43,814 bases of DNA from a virus: positions 1 to 43,814 of the IMG/VR virus record IMGVR_UViG_3300021437_000033; one strand, written 5' to 3'. This document shows positions 7,169 to 16,240 of this stretch, one piece after another. Positions within the stretch are counted from its first letter, which is position 1; each line of letters begins with the position of its first letter. Position numbers and translations under genes: made by a program. The notes under the pieces were generated by a model. That model saw only the letters and a list, made by a program, of their open reading frames with translations, did not search any database and had not been told where the DNA came from.

Positions 7169-8751
7169 GGTTTTTTGACCTCAGTGTAATTCTTCATATC
7201 GGCTGTGTCGCCGCTGCCATTGTATTGATACTGTTTCCCGTTCATGGAAATGACGTGACCACCCGCTCCGCTTTGTGTGGTATTCGGACCAATTCCTACC
7301 TTGACACCGATTTTCGCGGCCCCTGCCACGGCTTCATCGCTTAGCGGCCCCACTACTTCTTCGATGTTCTTGCCCATCGTATTTTTGAACCGCTTGTTTG
7401 CTTCCGTGAAACGCGCTTGGACTGTGTGGCCCATCTGTTCAAGAGCGCCCACCAATTGATTGGGAGATAGGTCGCCATTAACAATTTTGTCCACAGTGGC
7501 GCGGTCTTCCGTATAGAGTGCGCGGTTGTTGAGCAAATATGCCTCAAACTCTTTCTGTACAGGGTCAAGGGCTGCCAACACCCTTTGATACTGCGCATCA
7601 TTACCCACGTTCTGACGCAACCAGTTGATGGGCTTATTCAAAATCTTAACATCGGTTGTGCCGGAGAGATTCTTCATCGTATCCGCTAGAGCGCCAGCGT
7701 GCTCAAGGAATGTGCCGAATGACTGGAGTTGATCGCCTTGCTTCCCGGTCGTATAATTGTCCAGCATCTTAATTTGGCGATCTACCTTGGCCGTATTGAA
7801 CTGCGGATTGATTTCTTTAGCTCGTGCATAGATGAGAAGTCTCTGGTCGCCACGGAATGAGGAAATATCTTTTAGTCTGGTCAAATCACCGGCCGCCAGA
7901 GCTTGCGCAGCCGCCTCAACTGATTTCTCTTCTTGGCCCTTCTGACTTATAGTTATGCCTAGCCGCTCAGAACCCATCGGGTCAATAGCTTTCAATCGTC
8001 CCTGTAGCGTCTTGACCAGCTTTTGGTCTGGATTCGGTTTTGCTAACTCAGCGTTAATCTGACTTTGAATTTGTTCCTTTGTGCTCTTCGGCGCTGTGTC
8101 TTTCTGCAATCTGGTCTTCGCATCGGCAAGCTGCAAAACCTTTGGGTCGCTGTTCGGGTCAACGCCACGTTGTATAGCATCAGCCACAGCATCGGAGTAT
8201 TGCTGGTCGAGACTATCCGACTTGGCGGGAGTGTTAGCCTTTGCCAATTCCAGTTGTGCTTTCGCTTCTCTCTCGCGCCTCTGGGATTCAACATTTCCCA
8301 ACGTGGCGCTTTCCGCTGCGTGCTTGCGCTCCGTCTCCGCTCCCTCGGTCGCTTGGCCGAGTTCGCGTGTGTAATGTCCAGGACTGCCGGGAATCGCTTG
8401 CTCAAGAGACGGCAGAAAGACTTGTCCGAGAATGTCTAGCCCCTTCTTAAAACCGTGAAGCTGTGGCGGACCTTGAGCCAGCATTTGTTGTTCGCGCTGT
8501 TCCGCTGGACCTGCTTTGTAAGCGGGCATCTCGAACATCGAATCCGGTTTAGGCGCAACCGGCTGTGCTGCGGGGGATGCTATAGCCGGGTTTGACAGGG
8601 ATACAGGTGGCATCCCTGGAACGGTGCGACCTGGCGGGCCAATGTCGGGAGGTCCACCAACGGACGGCATCCCCAATGGTGCAATGGCCGCAAGCCTGCG
8701 ACGGCGCTGCTCTTCGGTTTCAGCCGTGTCTATCGCTGGCATTTCAATCAT
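7165..8751 (-). CDS. Probable internal virion / ejection protein, 528 aa, coiled-coil
   Basis: N-terminal 90 residues are Pro/Gly-rich and disordered. Then comes a long helical region (about 120-420) with Gln/Lys/Ala-rich heptads, and a short beta C-terminal domain ending GKQYQYNGSGDTADMKNYTEV. This architecture fits DNA-ejection (gp14/15/16-like) proteins of podoviruses. It is overlapped by 4 bases by the 397-aa gene and by 1 base by the Gly/Pro-rich gene. Confidence 0.5.
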   Translation of the reverse strand: MIEMPAIDTAETEEQRRRRLAAIAPLGMPSVGGPPDIGPPGRTVPGMPPVSLSNPAIASPAAQPVAPKPDSMFEMPAYKAGPAEQREQQMLAQGPPQLHGFKKGLDILGQVFLPSLEQAIPGSPGHYTRELGQATEGAETERKHAAESATLGNVESQRREREAKAQLELAKANTPAKSDSLDQQYSDAVADAIQRGVDPNSDPKVLQLADAKTRLQKDTAPKSTKEQIQSQINAELAKPNPDQKLVKTLQGRLKAIDPMGSERLGITISQKGQEEKSVEAAAQALAAGDLTRLKDISSFRGDQRLLIYARAKEINPQFNTAKVDRQIKMLDNYTTGKQGDQLQSFGTFLEHAGALADTMKNLSGTTDVKILNKPINWLRQNVGNDAQYQRVLAALDPVQKEFEAYLLNNRALYTEDRATVDKIVNGDLSPNQLVGALEQMGHTVQARFTEANKRFKNTMGKNIEEVVGPLSDEAVAGAAKIGVKVGIGPNTTQSGAGGHVISMNGKQYQYNGSGDTADMKNYTEVKKP

Positions 8752-9065
8752 TAGAAAGCGTTCCTTCCGCCGCCTCTGAATCCCCCTGCATCACCGATGT
8801 ATTTCTTGAGCGGGTCAACAGGCCCAAACTTTGGCGGGGCTATTGGAGCCATTGGAGGCGGGGGAACGGCGGGCATGGTCAACTGCGCTGGCGCGGCTGA
8901 CATGGCTGCGGGCGCATTTGCCCCTGGAGCCATAGGCTGTCCTTGAGGACTAGACGGAAGGCCAAAGCCCTGTTGCAAGCCTCCAGCATCAAATCCACCT
9001 AACCCTCCGGCCATGCCGCCGAACATCCTACGTTGCGGTGAATTGTTGTAATCGTAGCCAAACAT
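8751..9065 (-). CDS. Gly/Pro/Ala-rich virion protein, 104 aa
   Basis: Low-complexity protein (MFGYDYNNSPQRRMFGGMAG then Gly, Pro and Met-rich sequence with PPPMAPIAPP). No fold can be assigned. It belongs to the ejection-protein cluster by position and 1-base overlaps. Confidence 0.6.
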   Translation of the reverse strand: MFGYDYNNSPQRRMFGGMAGGLGGFDAGGLQQGFGLPSSPQGQPMAPGANAPAAMSAAPAQLTMPAVPPPPMAPIAPPKFGPVDPLKKYIGDAGGFRGGGRNAF

Positions 9066-9247
9066 TAGTATTCCTCGTCAGGACCGGGAATTGGTGGCGG
9101 CTCCATCAGCGGTGGTTTCTTTTTCTGGTCTTCTAGGTTCCACTTCTTCGGATTGAGATTGAATTTGTCCAGCAATTGCATCGGCAAGCCCATTCCAGAA
9201 TCAGTTTTTTGTCCAAGAAGCCCTGCCGCAAGGCCCGCCCACATCAC
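9065..9247 (-). CDS. Small virion-cluster protein, 60 aa
   Basis: A short hydrophobic start (MWAGLAAGLLG) followed by a Lys/Pro-rich tail ending PPPIPGPDEEY. GTG 9247 or ATG 9244 could be the start; both overlap the upstream stop. Function unknown. Confidence 0.6.
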   Translation of the reverse strand: MMWAGLAAGLLGQKTDSGMGLPMQLLDKFNLNPKKWNLEDQKKKPPLMEPPPIPGPDEEY

Positions 9248-9723
9248 GAACCTCCAAGAGAAAGCGGACCAAGGTTAAGGCCAAAGCCAAAGCCTTTTCC
9301 GCCTGCTGCGCGAGCGTTGAGCAATTGGCCTGGAATCCCCATGCCTGTGTTGACCGTGCTGATGTCTTGCCCGCGCAAGCCAGCCAATCCTTCGAGTGCG
9401 GCCATCTTTCTCTTGTTTGCCTCTTGGCCGAAGTACTCTTGCAATTTCGCTTCTGCATCGGAAGTCTGTCTTCCGCGCTCACGGGCCAGTTCATCCGTCA
9501 ATTCCCCATAGCCCGCTGTGTTGCGCGTCCTTGCCAAGCGATTTGAGGCATTCTGATTCAGCGCATCGAAAGAAGCTCCCAAGCCGCCTAGCGTCGCGTT
9601 CGTTGTGCCGGTTCGTTCTTCTGCGGAGATGGGATTCTCTGCGATGCCCTGAAGTTTTGGATTGAGATATGCGCTTGAAGCTCGTGTTGCCGCGAGCTGC
9701 TCGGCGTTAATCTTGTTTTGCAA
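9244..9723 (-). CDS. Virion-cluster protein, about 159 aa, start uncertain
   Basis: Helical, Ala/Gln/Asn-rich (ATRASSAYLNPKLQGIAENP; later GRQTSDAEAKLQEYFGQEAN) with a Gly-rich end GKGFGFGLNLGPLSLGGS. The first usual start codon is TTG 9723, which lacks a well-spaced ribosome site. Coding-like sequence (ARGQAAAADTQRE) continues upstream to a stop near 9790, and a strong GGGAGGG site lies in front of an in-frame ACG near 9768. The true start is therefore open. Confidence 0.55.
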   Translation of the reverse strand: MQNKINAEQLAATRASSAYLNPKLQGIAENPISAEERTGTTNATLGGLGASFDALNQNASNRLARTRNTAGYGELTDELARERGRQTSDAEAKLQEYFGQEANKRKMAALEGLAGLRGQDISTVNTGMGIPGQLLNARAAGGKGFGFGLNLGPLSLGGS

Positions 9724-9769
9724 TTCCCTCTGGGTATCAGCGGCAGCGGCTTGGCCTCTCGCCGTATAG

Positions 9770-10177
9770 CTACCCTCCCTCTCTTAGCTCGTACATGTAA
9801 TCCGTCCAAAGCGGACGTTTCCAGCCAAGAGACATCAGTCTTTTTCCAAAACTCTTTTCTACCTGTGGCGGCAGCCAGCAGTGAATATCCTCTAAGCCGA
9901 TGTTCCATGCATCCCTGCGGACCTGCTCATGCAGCGCCACAAACTGCGCCCAGCGGTCACGCGGCGAAATGTCCAGTTCGGGATCAACAAGCAGGTAGGC
10001 TTCCCCGGTCAGGTGAATCATTGCCGCCATTTCCGGCTTAGCGTTGCCGTTCTCTAGCACTTTCTTGCAGAGGAAAGTGGGATTCGATACGTCAGGGAAA
10101 GCATAAGCAAAGTTCTGCTTGGCGTGCATCTGCTTGATAGCTTCCAAATCCCCGTTTTCAAATGGGCGAATAATCAC
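9770..10177 (-). CDS. GNAT-like acetyltransferase-fold protein
   Basis: 135 aa. The start MIIRPFENGDLEAIKQMHA is the typical GNAT beta1-alpha1 opening (xIRPxxxxDLxxI), followed by strands AAMIHLTGEAYLLVDPE and DIHCWLPP. The acetyl-CoA loop (R/Q-x-x-G-x-G/A) is not evident, so it may be a non-catalytic GNAT. GNAT-like proteins lie between structural genes in many podovirus-type phages; role unknown. GTG start overlaps the upstream stop by 4 bases. Confidence 0.7.
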   Translation of the reverse strand: MIIRPFENGDLEAIKQMHAKQNFAYAFPDVSNPTFLCKKVLENGNAKPEMAAMIHLTGEAYLLVDPELDISPRDRWAQFVALHEQVRRDAWNIGLEDIHCWLPPQVEKSFGKRLMSLGWKRPLWTDYMYELREGG

Positions 10178-10704
10178 AATTCGCTCCGAATCGGCCTGCC
10201 AAAGCCTTCTCCGCCAATCGTGCTTGTTCCCGAGCCTTGATAGGCTTGCTGCGTGGGAGCTGCTACGCCTCCTCCAGCCAAGGAAATCGGAGTTGCCCCG
10301 CCATAGGCCACGGGATGCGATGCTGCGGAGCCAAATAGCTGGCTGTAAGCCCGGATGAACAGCGTTTGATTGCCTAGGAATACATTCTTGTTTCTGTGCG
10401 GGCCAAGATTGTCCGTATGCACGATGTTCGTGAAGCCGCTGTCGGTTGCAAACTCAAGAAAGTAGGTAATCGGACGACTGTCTGTGCTCGCAAGCTGGGA
10501 GTTGTCTATAATCTGCACGTTGAACAAACCATTGGCTGCCGTGACGGAAACGGAGGAAATATCTGGCGTAATCTTGAACACACCCACCGGATCGGAGCCT
10601 ACTTGCTGGCCCAAAGAGTTCACCGCCTGGATAATCTTCACTAGCGATTCATAGAGGTACGGGTCGCGGCTCTTTAGCGGTGCAATTTGAGCAATGGTCA
10701 GCAT
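10174..10704 (-). CDS. Tail-associated virion protein, 176 aa
   Basis: A helical N-terminus (LYESLVKIIQAVNSLGQQVG) followed by a fibronectin-like beta region (about 45-125: FNVQIIDN, PITYFLEFATDSGF, QTLFIRAYSQ) and a Gly/Ser-rich tail. It overlaps the 1065-aa gene by 1 base. Probable minor structural or fibre-anchoring protein. Confidence 0.55.
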   Translation of the reverse strand: MLTIAQIAPLKSRDPYLYESLVKIIQAVNSLGQQVGSDPVGVFKITPDISSVSVTAANGLFNVQIIDNSQLASTDSRPITYFLEFATDSGFTNIVHTDNLGPHRNKNVFLGNQTLFIRAYSQLFGSAASHPVAYGGATPISLAGGGVAAPTQQAYQGSGTSTIGGEGFGRPIRSEL

Positions 10705-13700
10705 CAGTTAAACCCGCGAGTTGCCATCCAGGGATCTGTCTTGACGGAAACCGTGATATTCTTCAGCGAGAACCAAGAGCCTAGTGCGCTGATCTTGAAA
10801 CGGAACTTCAACCGCTCGGCCAATACGTTAATCGGAATCTCCATGTCTCGCGCAAGGACGGAAACTGTCCCGCCGCTGGAAGAAGCATCCACCCCAGCCT
10901 GCGTGTAGCTGAATTGTGTGGAATTTACGATGGTCAATCCGCCAAACATCCCGTTGAAGCCAGTCACCGCGGCAATGACCACCACGCTGTAGATGCCAAG
11001 GCCATGCGCCGTGCCCGTGGTGACAGTAACAACTCCACTTGTCCGGCTGATTGCAGTGATTGCCGCAGTCGCAGAAGGGTCTACCAAGGCAGGAAGCGAT
11101 ACTCCAGACTGAGGAATCGCAGTCTCCGCGAAGTTGCCAGAGCCAAACGCCGAAAGAATCAGGTTTCCATGACCTTCTACATAGAGAGCCATCAAATCGA
11201 ATAGTTTCCGGTGCGCGCCAAGCTGATACTGCTGCTCCTGTTCCGGGGAAAGCAGAAAAGAAGTATCGTAATACGAGGTGATGGCCGCACCGTCATCTCC
11301 GAAGTTGGCAGGCACCGCGAATTTATCCACGTCCAGCAAATCGTAGATTTTCCCTGTTCCTGCTCCATTCCCCATGAAAGCGTGCGCTGTGCCATCCGCC
11401 CGTTCGATCATTGCACTGGAATTGATGTTCATGTTCCAGCGTGTAATCTTCCTGGCTCTGTCCATCACGATTTCCTTGCCAGTGTAAGACTCGCGCACGG
11501 AACGATGCGTGGCAATTTCTTCGGCAGTATCAAGATTACGGTAGTCTATGGGAATGACTACGTTTGGGCTTGTAGCGGCATCCAGTGGAGCGCCGACCAT
11601 GATGCGCTTGGAATTGGTGTCAATCGTGACCCAGAGAGTATGCCCAAAAGTCCAGTTGATGCGGTTCCATAGCGGTTGGATTTCCTGAGAAATCTTTACC
11701 GGCTCGCCGCCATCGAAGAGATACACACCTTTCCTGTCAGCAATCACCACCCAATCATCGCCAATGCCAACACCGTGGACAGATTCCGTTCCTATGGTTG
11801 CGGATTGCTGGCTGACAGGCCACAAGGAAGGCTCATGCACGCCATCATCGGCCGTGTACCACAAGCTGCGTTCCTTGGTGAAGTAGAGATTTCCTCTTAA
11901 CTTGAAGGCGCACGTTACGCGAGTGCCGTCATTCACGCCGAATTGCAGGAAGCCGTTCACGCCATCATAGGATTCTGGGTCTTCCACACGAGAAGCGCGA
12001 ACAAGCGAAGAGTTGAAAGGCTGATTGGTGAGGTAGATTTCAATGTTGTCAACGAGAAATAGACCGCCCAAGCCGGATGGTGTGCCATCGGCATAGAGTT
12101 GCAGCACAAGGTCAGTCGGGATGGTTGCTTGCGGACTTAGAATCACCGCTGAGTATTCCACATAGCTAGTGGTGATAGCTCCCGCAGCGAGGGACAGGCC
12201 CGTGGTCGTAAAGCTGCCGCTGGTGGATTGCAGATTGACGTGCAGCGTCCCTTGCGTGAGCGCCGCGCTTTTGGCTACCCTGGCCCGCACGCTGTAGCTA
12301 GTGTTTGGCAGAAGGATCGGAACTTTGTTGCTGTCTTGATACGCCGTCTGTGTAATCTTCCCGCGCGTAGGTGTCGCGCCATTACCTGCAATCTCGTAAG
12401 CATCACCCCACACTACGGGCTGGCCTTGATCGAGAGCGGAAGCGCCGCCAGGAGAGAATGTTGGGTCAAGCGTCCAGCCAAGCGGAAAGTGTGGCAATGG
12501 GCCAGGATTGCCAGAACTGAATCCGCCGTCGAAGCCAAGATTGACGAAATTCTCTACTTTGTTACGCTCGCCCCACCAGAAAAGACGTGAAGCGTAGTCC
12601 ATGACGCCGGCGCACTCGCCAAGTTCCACCAGTTTGAACAAGCCGTCCGCGCTTGTTCCTGCTAGAAGTATGGCATCGGAGAAATCTATGGTCGCTGTAG
12701 TGCTGGTATTGTCCGCAATCACCATTGAAACGGTGTAGAAAAAGCTGGAACCGCCTGCGGCAGTGAAAAGTAGAATCCTGGCCGTTACGTTCGGTGGCCC
12801 TGTGGGGATGGTTGAGAGAATGACTCGTTTTCCGCCTGCCGCAGTCCATGAAGCTGAAGGAGCGGGAGCGGTGATATAACCTTGCCGCGTCTGGAACGCT
12901 ACGCTAACCTTATGAACTCCGGCAGTGATACTTCCCGCGCTGCTTACCGTCCCTCCGCCGGAGGCCGTTAGAGTAAAATTATTGATGTATGTCCACAAAT
13001 GGCCTGTGCCAAGCGGCAACAGGCGGACGGTCCAATTACCGTTGTACGCTGCGACGCCAGCTCCTGCTATTAGGATCGTGGTGAGTCCATTGTTGAAGGT
13101 AGAGCTCGTAAACACTTCTACCTCTCCGGTAGCCATCGTTCCGCCGCCTGAATTGGCAAGGCCCGTCGTGCTGTTGACGAACTGAAAGCTCGTTGGGGAA
13201 ACTACGGCGGAAATAGTGAAAATACCGTTGTAGCCCGCAACCCCGGCTCCGGCAATTTGAATTTGATCACCAATGGCGAGACTTACTGTCGTTGGCGCGG
13301 TAATCGTGACGGTACAAAGATTCGCTGACTCCGAAAGCCCATTGGGAGAGGCTACGATGGTGTATGGAGTACTCTGCCCCAAAGGAAGAAGCCCGTTAGG
13401 AGAAGCTAAAAGAGGATAAGAAAGAATCTCATCGGTAGCAGATGGCGCTTGCCCCGGTCCGCCCTGACTTACCCTGTCGAAGTTGGTATCATCGAATTGG
13501 CGCGGAATATCGCGGCCAAACTTGCCGTCGCCAAATGCGATGTATTCCCGCTCGAATTGCGAAGTGCTTTGCGCGTAGGGCGCAACGATTCCGCTTGCTA
13601 TGCTCGCCAGCGTGCCCGCTGGATTCTCTTTGTAAAAGTTTCCAAGCGAATCCAGCGCCAGCATTCGCAGAAGCAGCGTTTCCGTGGAATAGGTCTTGAG

Positions 13701-13901
13701 ATAGTTGATGGTGGGATTGCCGCCAAGCGCCGTGAAGACATTTTGCAGGCCGGGGCGCGTAACGACACGTCCCGTATTGTACGCTACGTCCTGATTGTCG
13801 GGCGAAGCGCCGTGGGGAAGGTCGGTCGGGGCGGTATCGAGGACAAGCCCTCCGAAAGTTTCCAGCGTTACTTGCGCTGCGCCAACGTCAGTGGCGGACA
13901 C
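10704..13901 (-). CDS. Large tail protein, candidate nozzle (gp12-like)
   Basis: 1065 aa. The opening region (LETFGGLVLDTAPTDLPHGA...DNQDVAYNTGRVVTRPG, about residues 13-50) is a hallmark of large tail-tube or nozzle proteins in podovirus-type phages. About 190-350 holds Ig-like Gly/Thr/Val repeats. A propeller-like part follows (about 660-760: GIGDDWVVIADRKGVYLFDG). The end has another Ig-like repeat. Gene order connector - 130 aa - this gene - spike fits the distal tail. Family naming is by analogy. Confidence 0.6.
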   Translation of the reverse strand: MSATDVGAAQVTLETFGGLVLDTAPTDLPHGASPDNQDVAYNTGRVVTRPGLQNVFTALGGNPTINYLKTYSTETLLLRMLALDSLGNFYKENPAGTLASIASGIVAPYAQSTSQFEREYIAFGDGKFGRDIPRQFDDTNFDRVSQGGPGQAPSATDEILSYPLLASPNGLLPLGQSTPYTIVASPNGLSESANLCTVTITAPTTVSLAIGDQIQIAGAGVAGYNGIFTISAVVSPTSFQFVNSTTGLANSGGGTMATGEVEVFTSSTFNNGLTTILIAGAGVAAYNGNWTVRLLPLGTGHLWTYINNFTLTASGGGTVSSAGSITAGVHKVSVAFQTRQGYITAPAPSASWTAAGGKRVILSTIPTGPPNVTARILLFTAAGGSSFFYTVSMVIADNTSTTATIDFSDAILLAGTSADGLFKLVELGECAGVMDYASRLFWWGERNKVENFVNLGFDGGFSSGNPGPLPHFPLGWTLDPTFSPGGASALDQGQPVVWGDAYEIAGNGATPTRGKITQTAYQDSNKVPILLPNTSYSVRARVAKSAALTQGTLHVNLQSTSGSFTTTGLSLAAGAITTSYVEYSAVILSPQATIPTDLVLQLYADGTPSGLGGLFLVDNIEIYLTNQPFNSSLVRASRVEDPESYDGVNGFLQFGVNDGTRVTCAFKLRGNLYFTKERSLWYTADDGVHEPSLWPVSQQSATIGTESVHGVGIGDDWVVIADRKGVYLFDGGEPVKISQEIQPLWNRINWTFGHTLWVTIDTNSKRIMVGAPLDAATSPNVVIPIDYRNLDTAEEIATHRSVRESYTGKEIVMDRARKITRWNMNINSSAMIERADGTAHAFMGNGAGTGKIYDLLDVDKFAVPANFGDDGAAITSYYDTSFLLSPEQEQQYQLGAHRKLFDLMALYVEGHGNLILSAFGSGNFAETAIPQSGVSLPALVDPSATAAITAISRTSGVVTVTTGTAHGLGIYSVVVIAAVTGFNGMFGGLTIVNSTQFSYTQAGVDASSSGGTVSVLARDMEIPINVLAERLKFRFKISALGSWFSLKNITVSVKTDPWMATRGFN

Positions 13902-13910
13902 TTAGGCCCC

Positions 13911-14303
13911 TTAGATAAGTTTGCGCCAAGTGATTTTGGCGATGATCCTATCGTTTGTAACTGTTGCAGGGTAAGCCCCAGCAGCTAATTGCAGTCCGCC
14001 TCCTGTCCACATCTGTAATTTATAGGCGGCGAGCGTAGCGCCCTGAACAATGGCATAGTAATTGCCGAGCGCCGTGTGGGAAGTTCCTGCTGTATTGCCG
14101 GCACCATTCACATCCACATCCAGAGGCAGGCTACTCGATGGAATCAAGCCAGAGATTGTGGACAGGTCGAGCGTGTCGCCTCCAGTGACGTAGCTGCCAG
14201 AAGGCGTAATCACATGGTACGTCGTGACTACGTTGCTGGAGCTAGCGTCAATATCCCGCGTTGTAAACGGGTTTCCATCCATTCCGTTTATTGCAAGTGC
14301 CAT
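13911..14303 (-). CDS. Small beta-rich virion protein, 130 aa
   Basis: Begins MALAINGMDGNPFTTRDIDA, then Gly/Thr-rich beta segments ending NDRIIAKITWRKLI. It lies between connector and nozzle candidates, and a tail or head-decoration role is likely. No known family recognised. A good GGAGGAAAC ribosome site precedes the ATG. Confidence 0.6.
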   Translation of the reverse strand: MALAINGMDGNPFTTRDIDASSSNVVTTYHVITPSGSYVTGGDTLDLSTISGLIPSSSLPLDVDVNGAGNTAGTSHTALGNYYAIVQGATLAAYKLQMWTGGGLQLAAGAYPATVTNDRIIAKITWRKLI

Positions 14304-14312
14304 TGTTTCCTC

Positions 14313-15038
14313 CTAGAAATTGGGTACACCGAGGGAAGTTCTCCAACTGTACGGCCTGCGCCTGCGTGGACGGTTTTGCATTGCCCGCGTAACGCCGGAA
14401 ATCAAGTCCTCAACTGCGTCCTCAAAGGCAGCGTCCAACTGCGTAGCCAATGGGCTGCCTCGTGACTCCGCCGCAATCGCCGCCGTGCCGATGGCAATGG
14501 CGTCCGCAGCATCACGAATGAGAATGACGCTGTTTCCATCCGTAGCCGCTGGAAACATCTTGCGGTAGCGGATACGAATTTGGGTGTCTTGCGTAGCTCC
14601 AACGAAGTTCAGCATGTCTTGACGCCATTCCCACATCATAAGTGTCGGGCCTTGCTGAATCGAAGGCAGTCCACCCTTGTTCGTTACATCCACCATCGGC
14701 ACGAAGTTCTGCGTGGACAGGTTTGGACGCTCCCAAAGTTCGAGTGGCTCTACTAGGTCCACCGGCAACTGATTCGGCGGGGCGGTGGCATCACTGATAG
14801 ACGCTTGCGCGGAAGCATCCACGGCGATCAGCGCCACAACAACGTAGGCAATGTCCACCTCAAAGGTAGCCGAAGAGATGTTCTTCAGCTTCCGCTGAAC
14901 ACGTTTGTAGGCCAGATTCAGACACGGAATCAAAACCGTGTCCGAATAATAGAGGCCCTGTAAATCGTTCAGCATGGCCCGCGAGAGCGGGGTTACATCG
15001 CTAACCTTGAAATAAGCACTGGACCCCACTACGGGCAT
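14313..15038 (-). CDS. Head-tail connector / adaptor-like protein (gp11-like)
   Basis: 241 aa. Features shared with podovirus adaptors: a first-domain helix LNLAYKRVQRKLKN (about 41-54), a central beta domain (QIRIRYRKMFPAATDG), and the motif IRDAADAIAIGTAAIAAESR (about 175-195) followed by an Arg-rich tail MQNRPRRRRPYSWR. It should sit beneath the portal and bind the nozzle. Its ribosome site AGAGGT overlaps the divergent HNH start codon at 15056. Confidence 0.65.
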   Translation of the reverse strand: MPVVGSSAYFKVSDVTPLSRAMLNDLQGLYYSDTVLIPCLNLAYKRVQRKLKNISSATFEVDIAYVVVALIAVDASAQASISDATAPPNQLPVDLVEPLELWERPNLSTQNFVPMVDVTNKGGLPSIQQGPTLMMWEWRQDMLNFVGATQDTQIRIRYRKMFPAATDGNSVILIRDAADAIAIGTAAIAAESRGSPLATQLDAAFEDAVEDLISGVTRAMQNRPRRRRPYSWRTSLGVPNF

Positions 15039-15055
15039 ATGGTAAAGTACCTCTT

Positions 15056-15550
15056 ATGATCCAACAACCCGGACTCGCTGAACCGTTTTGGAAATGCGTT
15101 AAAAAGACTGAATCGTGTTGGCTTTGGACTGGATATATAAGAAGAAATGGATATGGAACTCTCAGTCTTCGCAGCCACCCATACTATGCTCATCGCGTTT
15201 CTTGGGAACTCCACAACGGCTCTCTTGATGGGAGAGAAATCCATCATCGTCCGACATGCCCTAAACATTGCGTAAATCCAAATCATTTAATGGCAGTTCC
15301 GCGACAAAACAATCCAGACTCTCCAAGCCATATCAACAGGCTGAAAACTCATTGCGTCCGCGGTCATCCGTTGTCAGATAAAAACCTATTAATTTCCAGG
15401 CGCATTAGGTACTGCAAGACCTGTCAAAAAATCTTTAAGGATAAATGGCGTGGCAAGTCCCAAAATCGAAGAAAAGACGTTGAATACGCCAGAAATTACC
15501 GTCTTACTCATCCTGGATACTGGAAAACCTGGCCGAGTAAGCATCGTTGA
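15056..15550 (+). CDS. HNH endonuclease (homing type), antisense insertion
   Basis: 164 aa. KTESCWLWTGYI (residues about 15-26) is the usual opening of phage HNH proteins, followed by HRVSWELHNG, then EIHHRPTCP...CVNPNHLMAV (about 61-80, HNH core), and a C-terminal zinc motif (GHPLS...RYCKTCQ). It nicks or cuts DNA, and such genes spread by homing. It is the only plus-strand gene in the late block, fitted between 15038 and 15557. Related in layout to the HNH at 42818-43327. No convincing promoter was seen. Confidence 0.85.
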   Translation: MIQQPGLAEPFWKCVKKTESCWLWTGYIRRNGYGTLSLRSHPYYAHRVSWELHNGSLDGREIHHRPTCPKHCVNPNHLMAVPRQNNPDSPSHINRLKTHCVRGHPLSDKNLLISRRIRYCKTCQKIFKDKWRGKSQNRRKDVEYARNYRLTHPGYWKTWPSKHR

Positions 15551-15556
15551 TGGCAT

Positions 15557-16231
15557 TTATGCCTTCTTCTGGCTTGCTGGCGCGGGAGCTTCGATAAGGC
15601 CGAACTGTGCCGCCTTGGCTCTGTCGAGGATAGCGCCGCAACTCTTGCATACTGCCACTCCCGGCTTGATAATCTCCGCGCAAACGGGGCACTCCGCTGT
15701 CGGCTTCACGCTGTAGAGCCACGGCGGATCAAGATTGCGAGCCTTTGCTGCCCTGCGATGCACTGCATTGATGGACATGCGTTCCTGCGGGCTTTCCCAC
15801 ATCTGATTCGCCATGCGGATTTGATCATCGTAAAATGAACCCAGCTTCCCTTCCGCGTCGGACACTTCCTTTTGTGTTGGCACAGGACCAGCGCAAACAA
15901 AAACGCCGGAGAATCCTTCCACTGTGGCATCGGAAGGCACCCACAGGTTGCCGTTGATTTCCTTAACCACGTCCTTGGCAATGTCCAGGGCCTTCACGAG
16001 TTCATACTTCGTGTCGCCAATGCCGATGTTGTAGGCCGTGCGCCGAGCCGTGAGTTCGGTCACTTCATACGGTTTGTCCTCGGGGCACGGCAGAATCGTT
16101 ACCGGCCCATAGCTGCGCGGCTTTACATGCGTAATTGGCAGAAGGTTGCAGACATAGGCCCTGGGAGCGGTAAAAATCTCCGCTTCCGCTGCATCCATCT
16201 CTGACTTCATCACTGCGGCTGACTTTGGCAT
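15557..16231 (-). CDS. Virion-block protein with C-terminal zinc ribbon, 224 aa
   Basis: The first 170 residues are mixed alpha/beta without a recognised family (PRSYGPVTILPCPED, TARRTAYNIGIGDTKYELV). C181-x2-C184 and C195-x2-C198 form a zinc ribbon (ECPVCAE...AVCKSCGA). Located between coat and connector genes, so probably structural or an assembly factor. Zinc motifs are unusual here and also occur in this phage's portal. Confidence 0.6.
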   Translation of the reverse strand: MPKSAAVMKSEMDAAEAEIFTAPRAYVCNLLPITHVKPRSYGPVTILPCPEDKPYEVTELTARRTAYNIGIGDTKYELVKALDIAKDVVKEINGNLWVPSDATVEGFSGVFVCAGPVPTQKEVSDAEGKLGSFYDDQIRMANQMWESPQERMSINAVHRRAAKARNLDPPWLYSVKPTAECPVCAEIIKPGVAVCKSCGAILDRAKAAQFGLIEAPAPASQKKA

Positions 16232-16240
16232 TTCTTCTCC

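Noticed and set aside
15009-15055. Promoter for the antisense HNH gene
   Set aside because: TTGAAA is present but no -10 occurs at proper spacing; the match is too weak.
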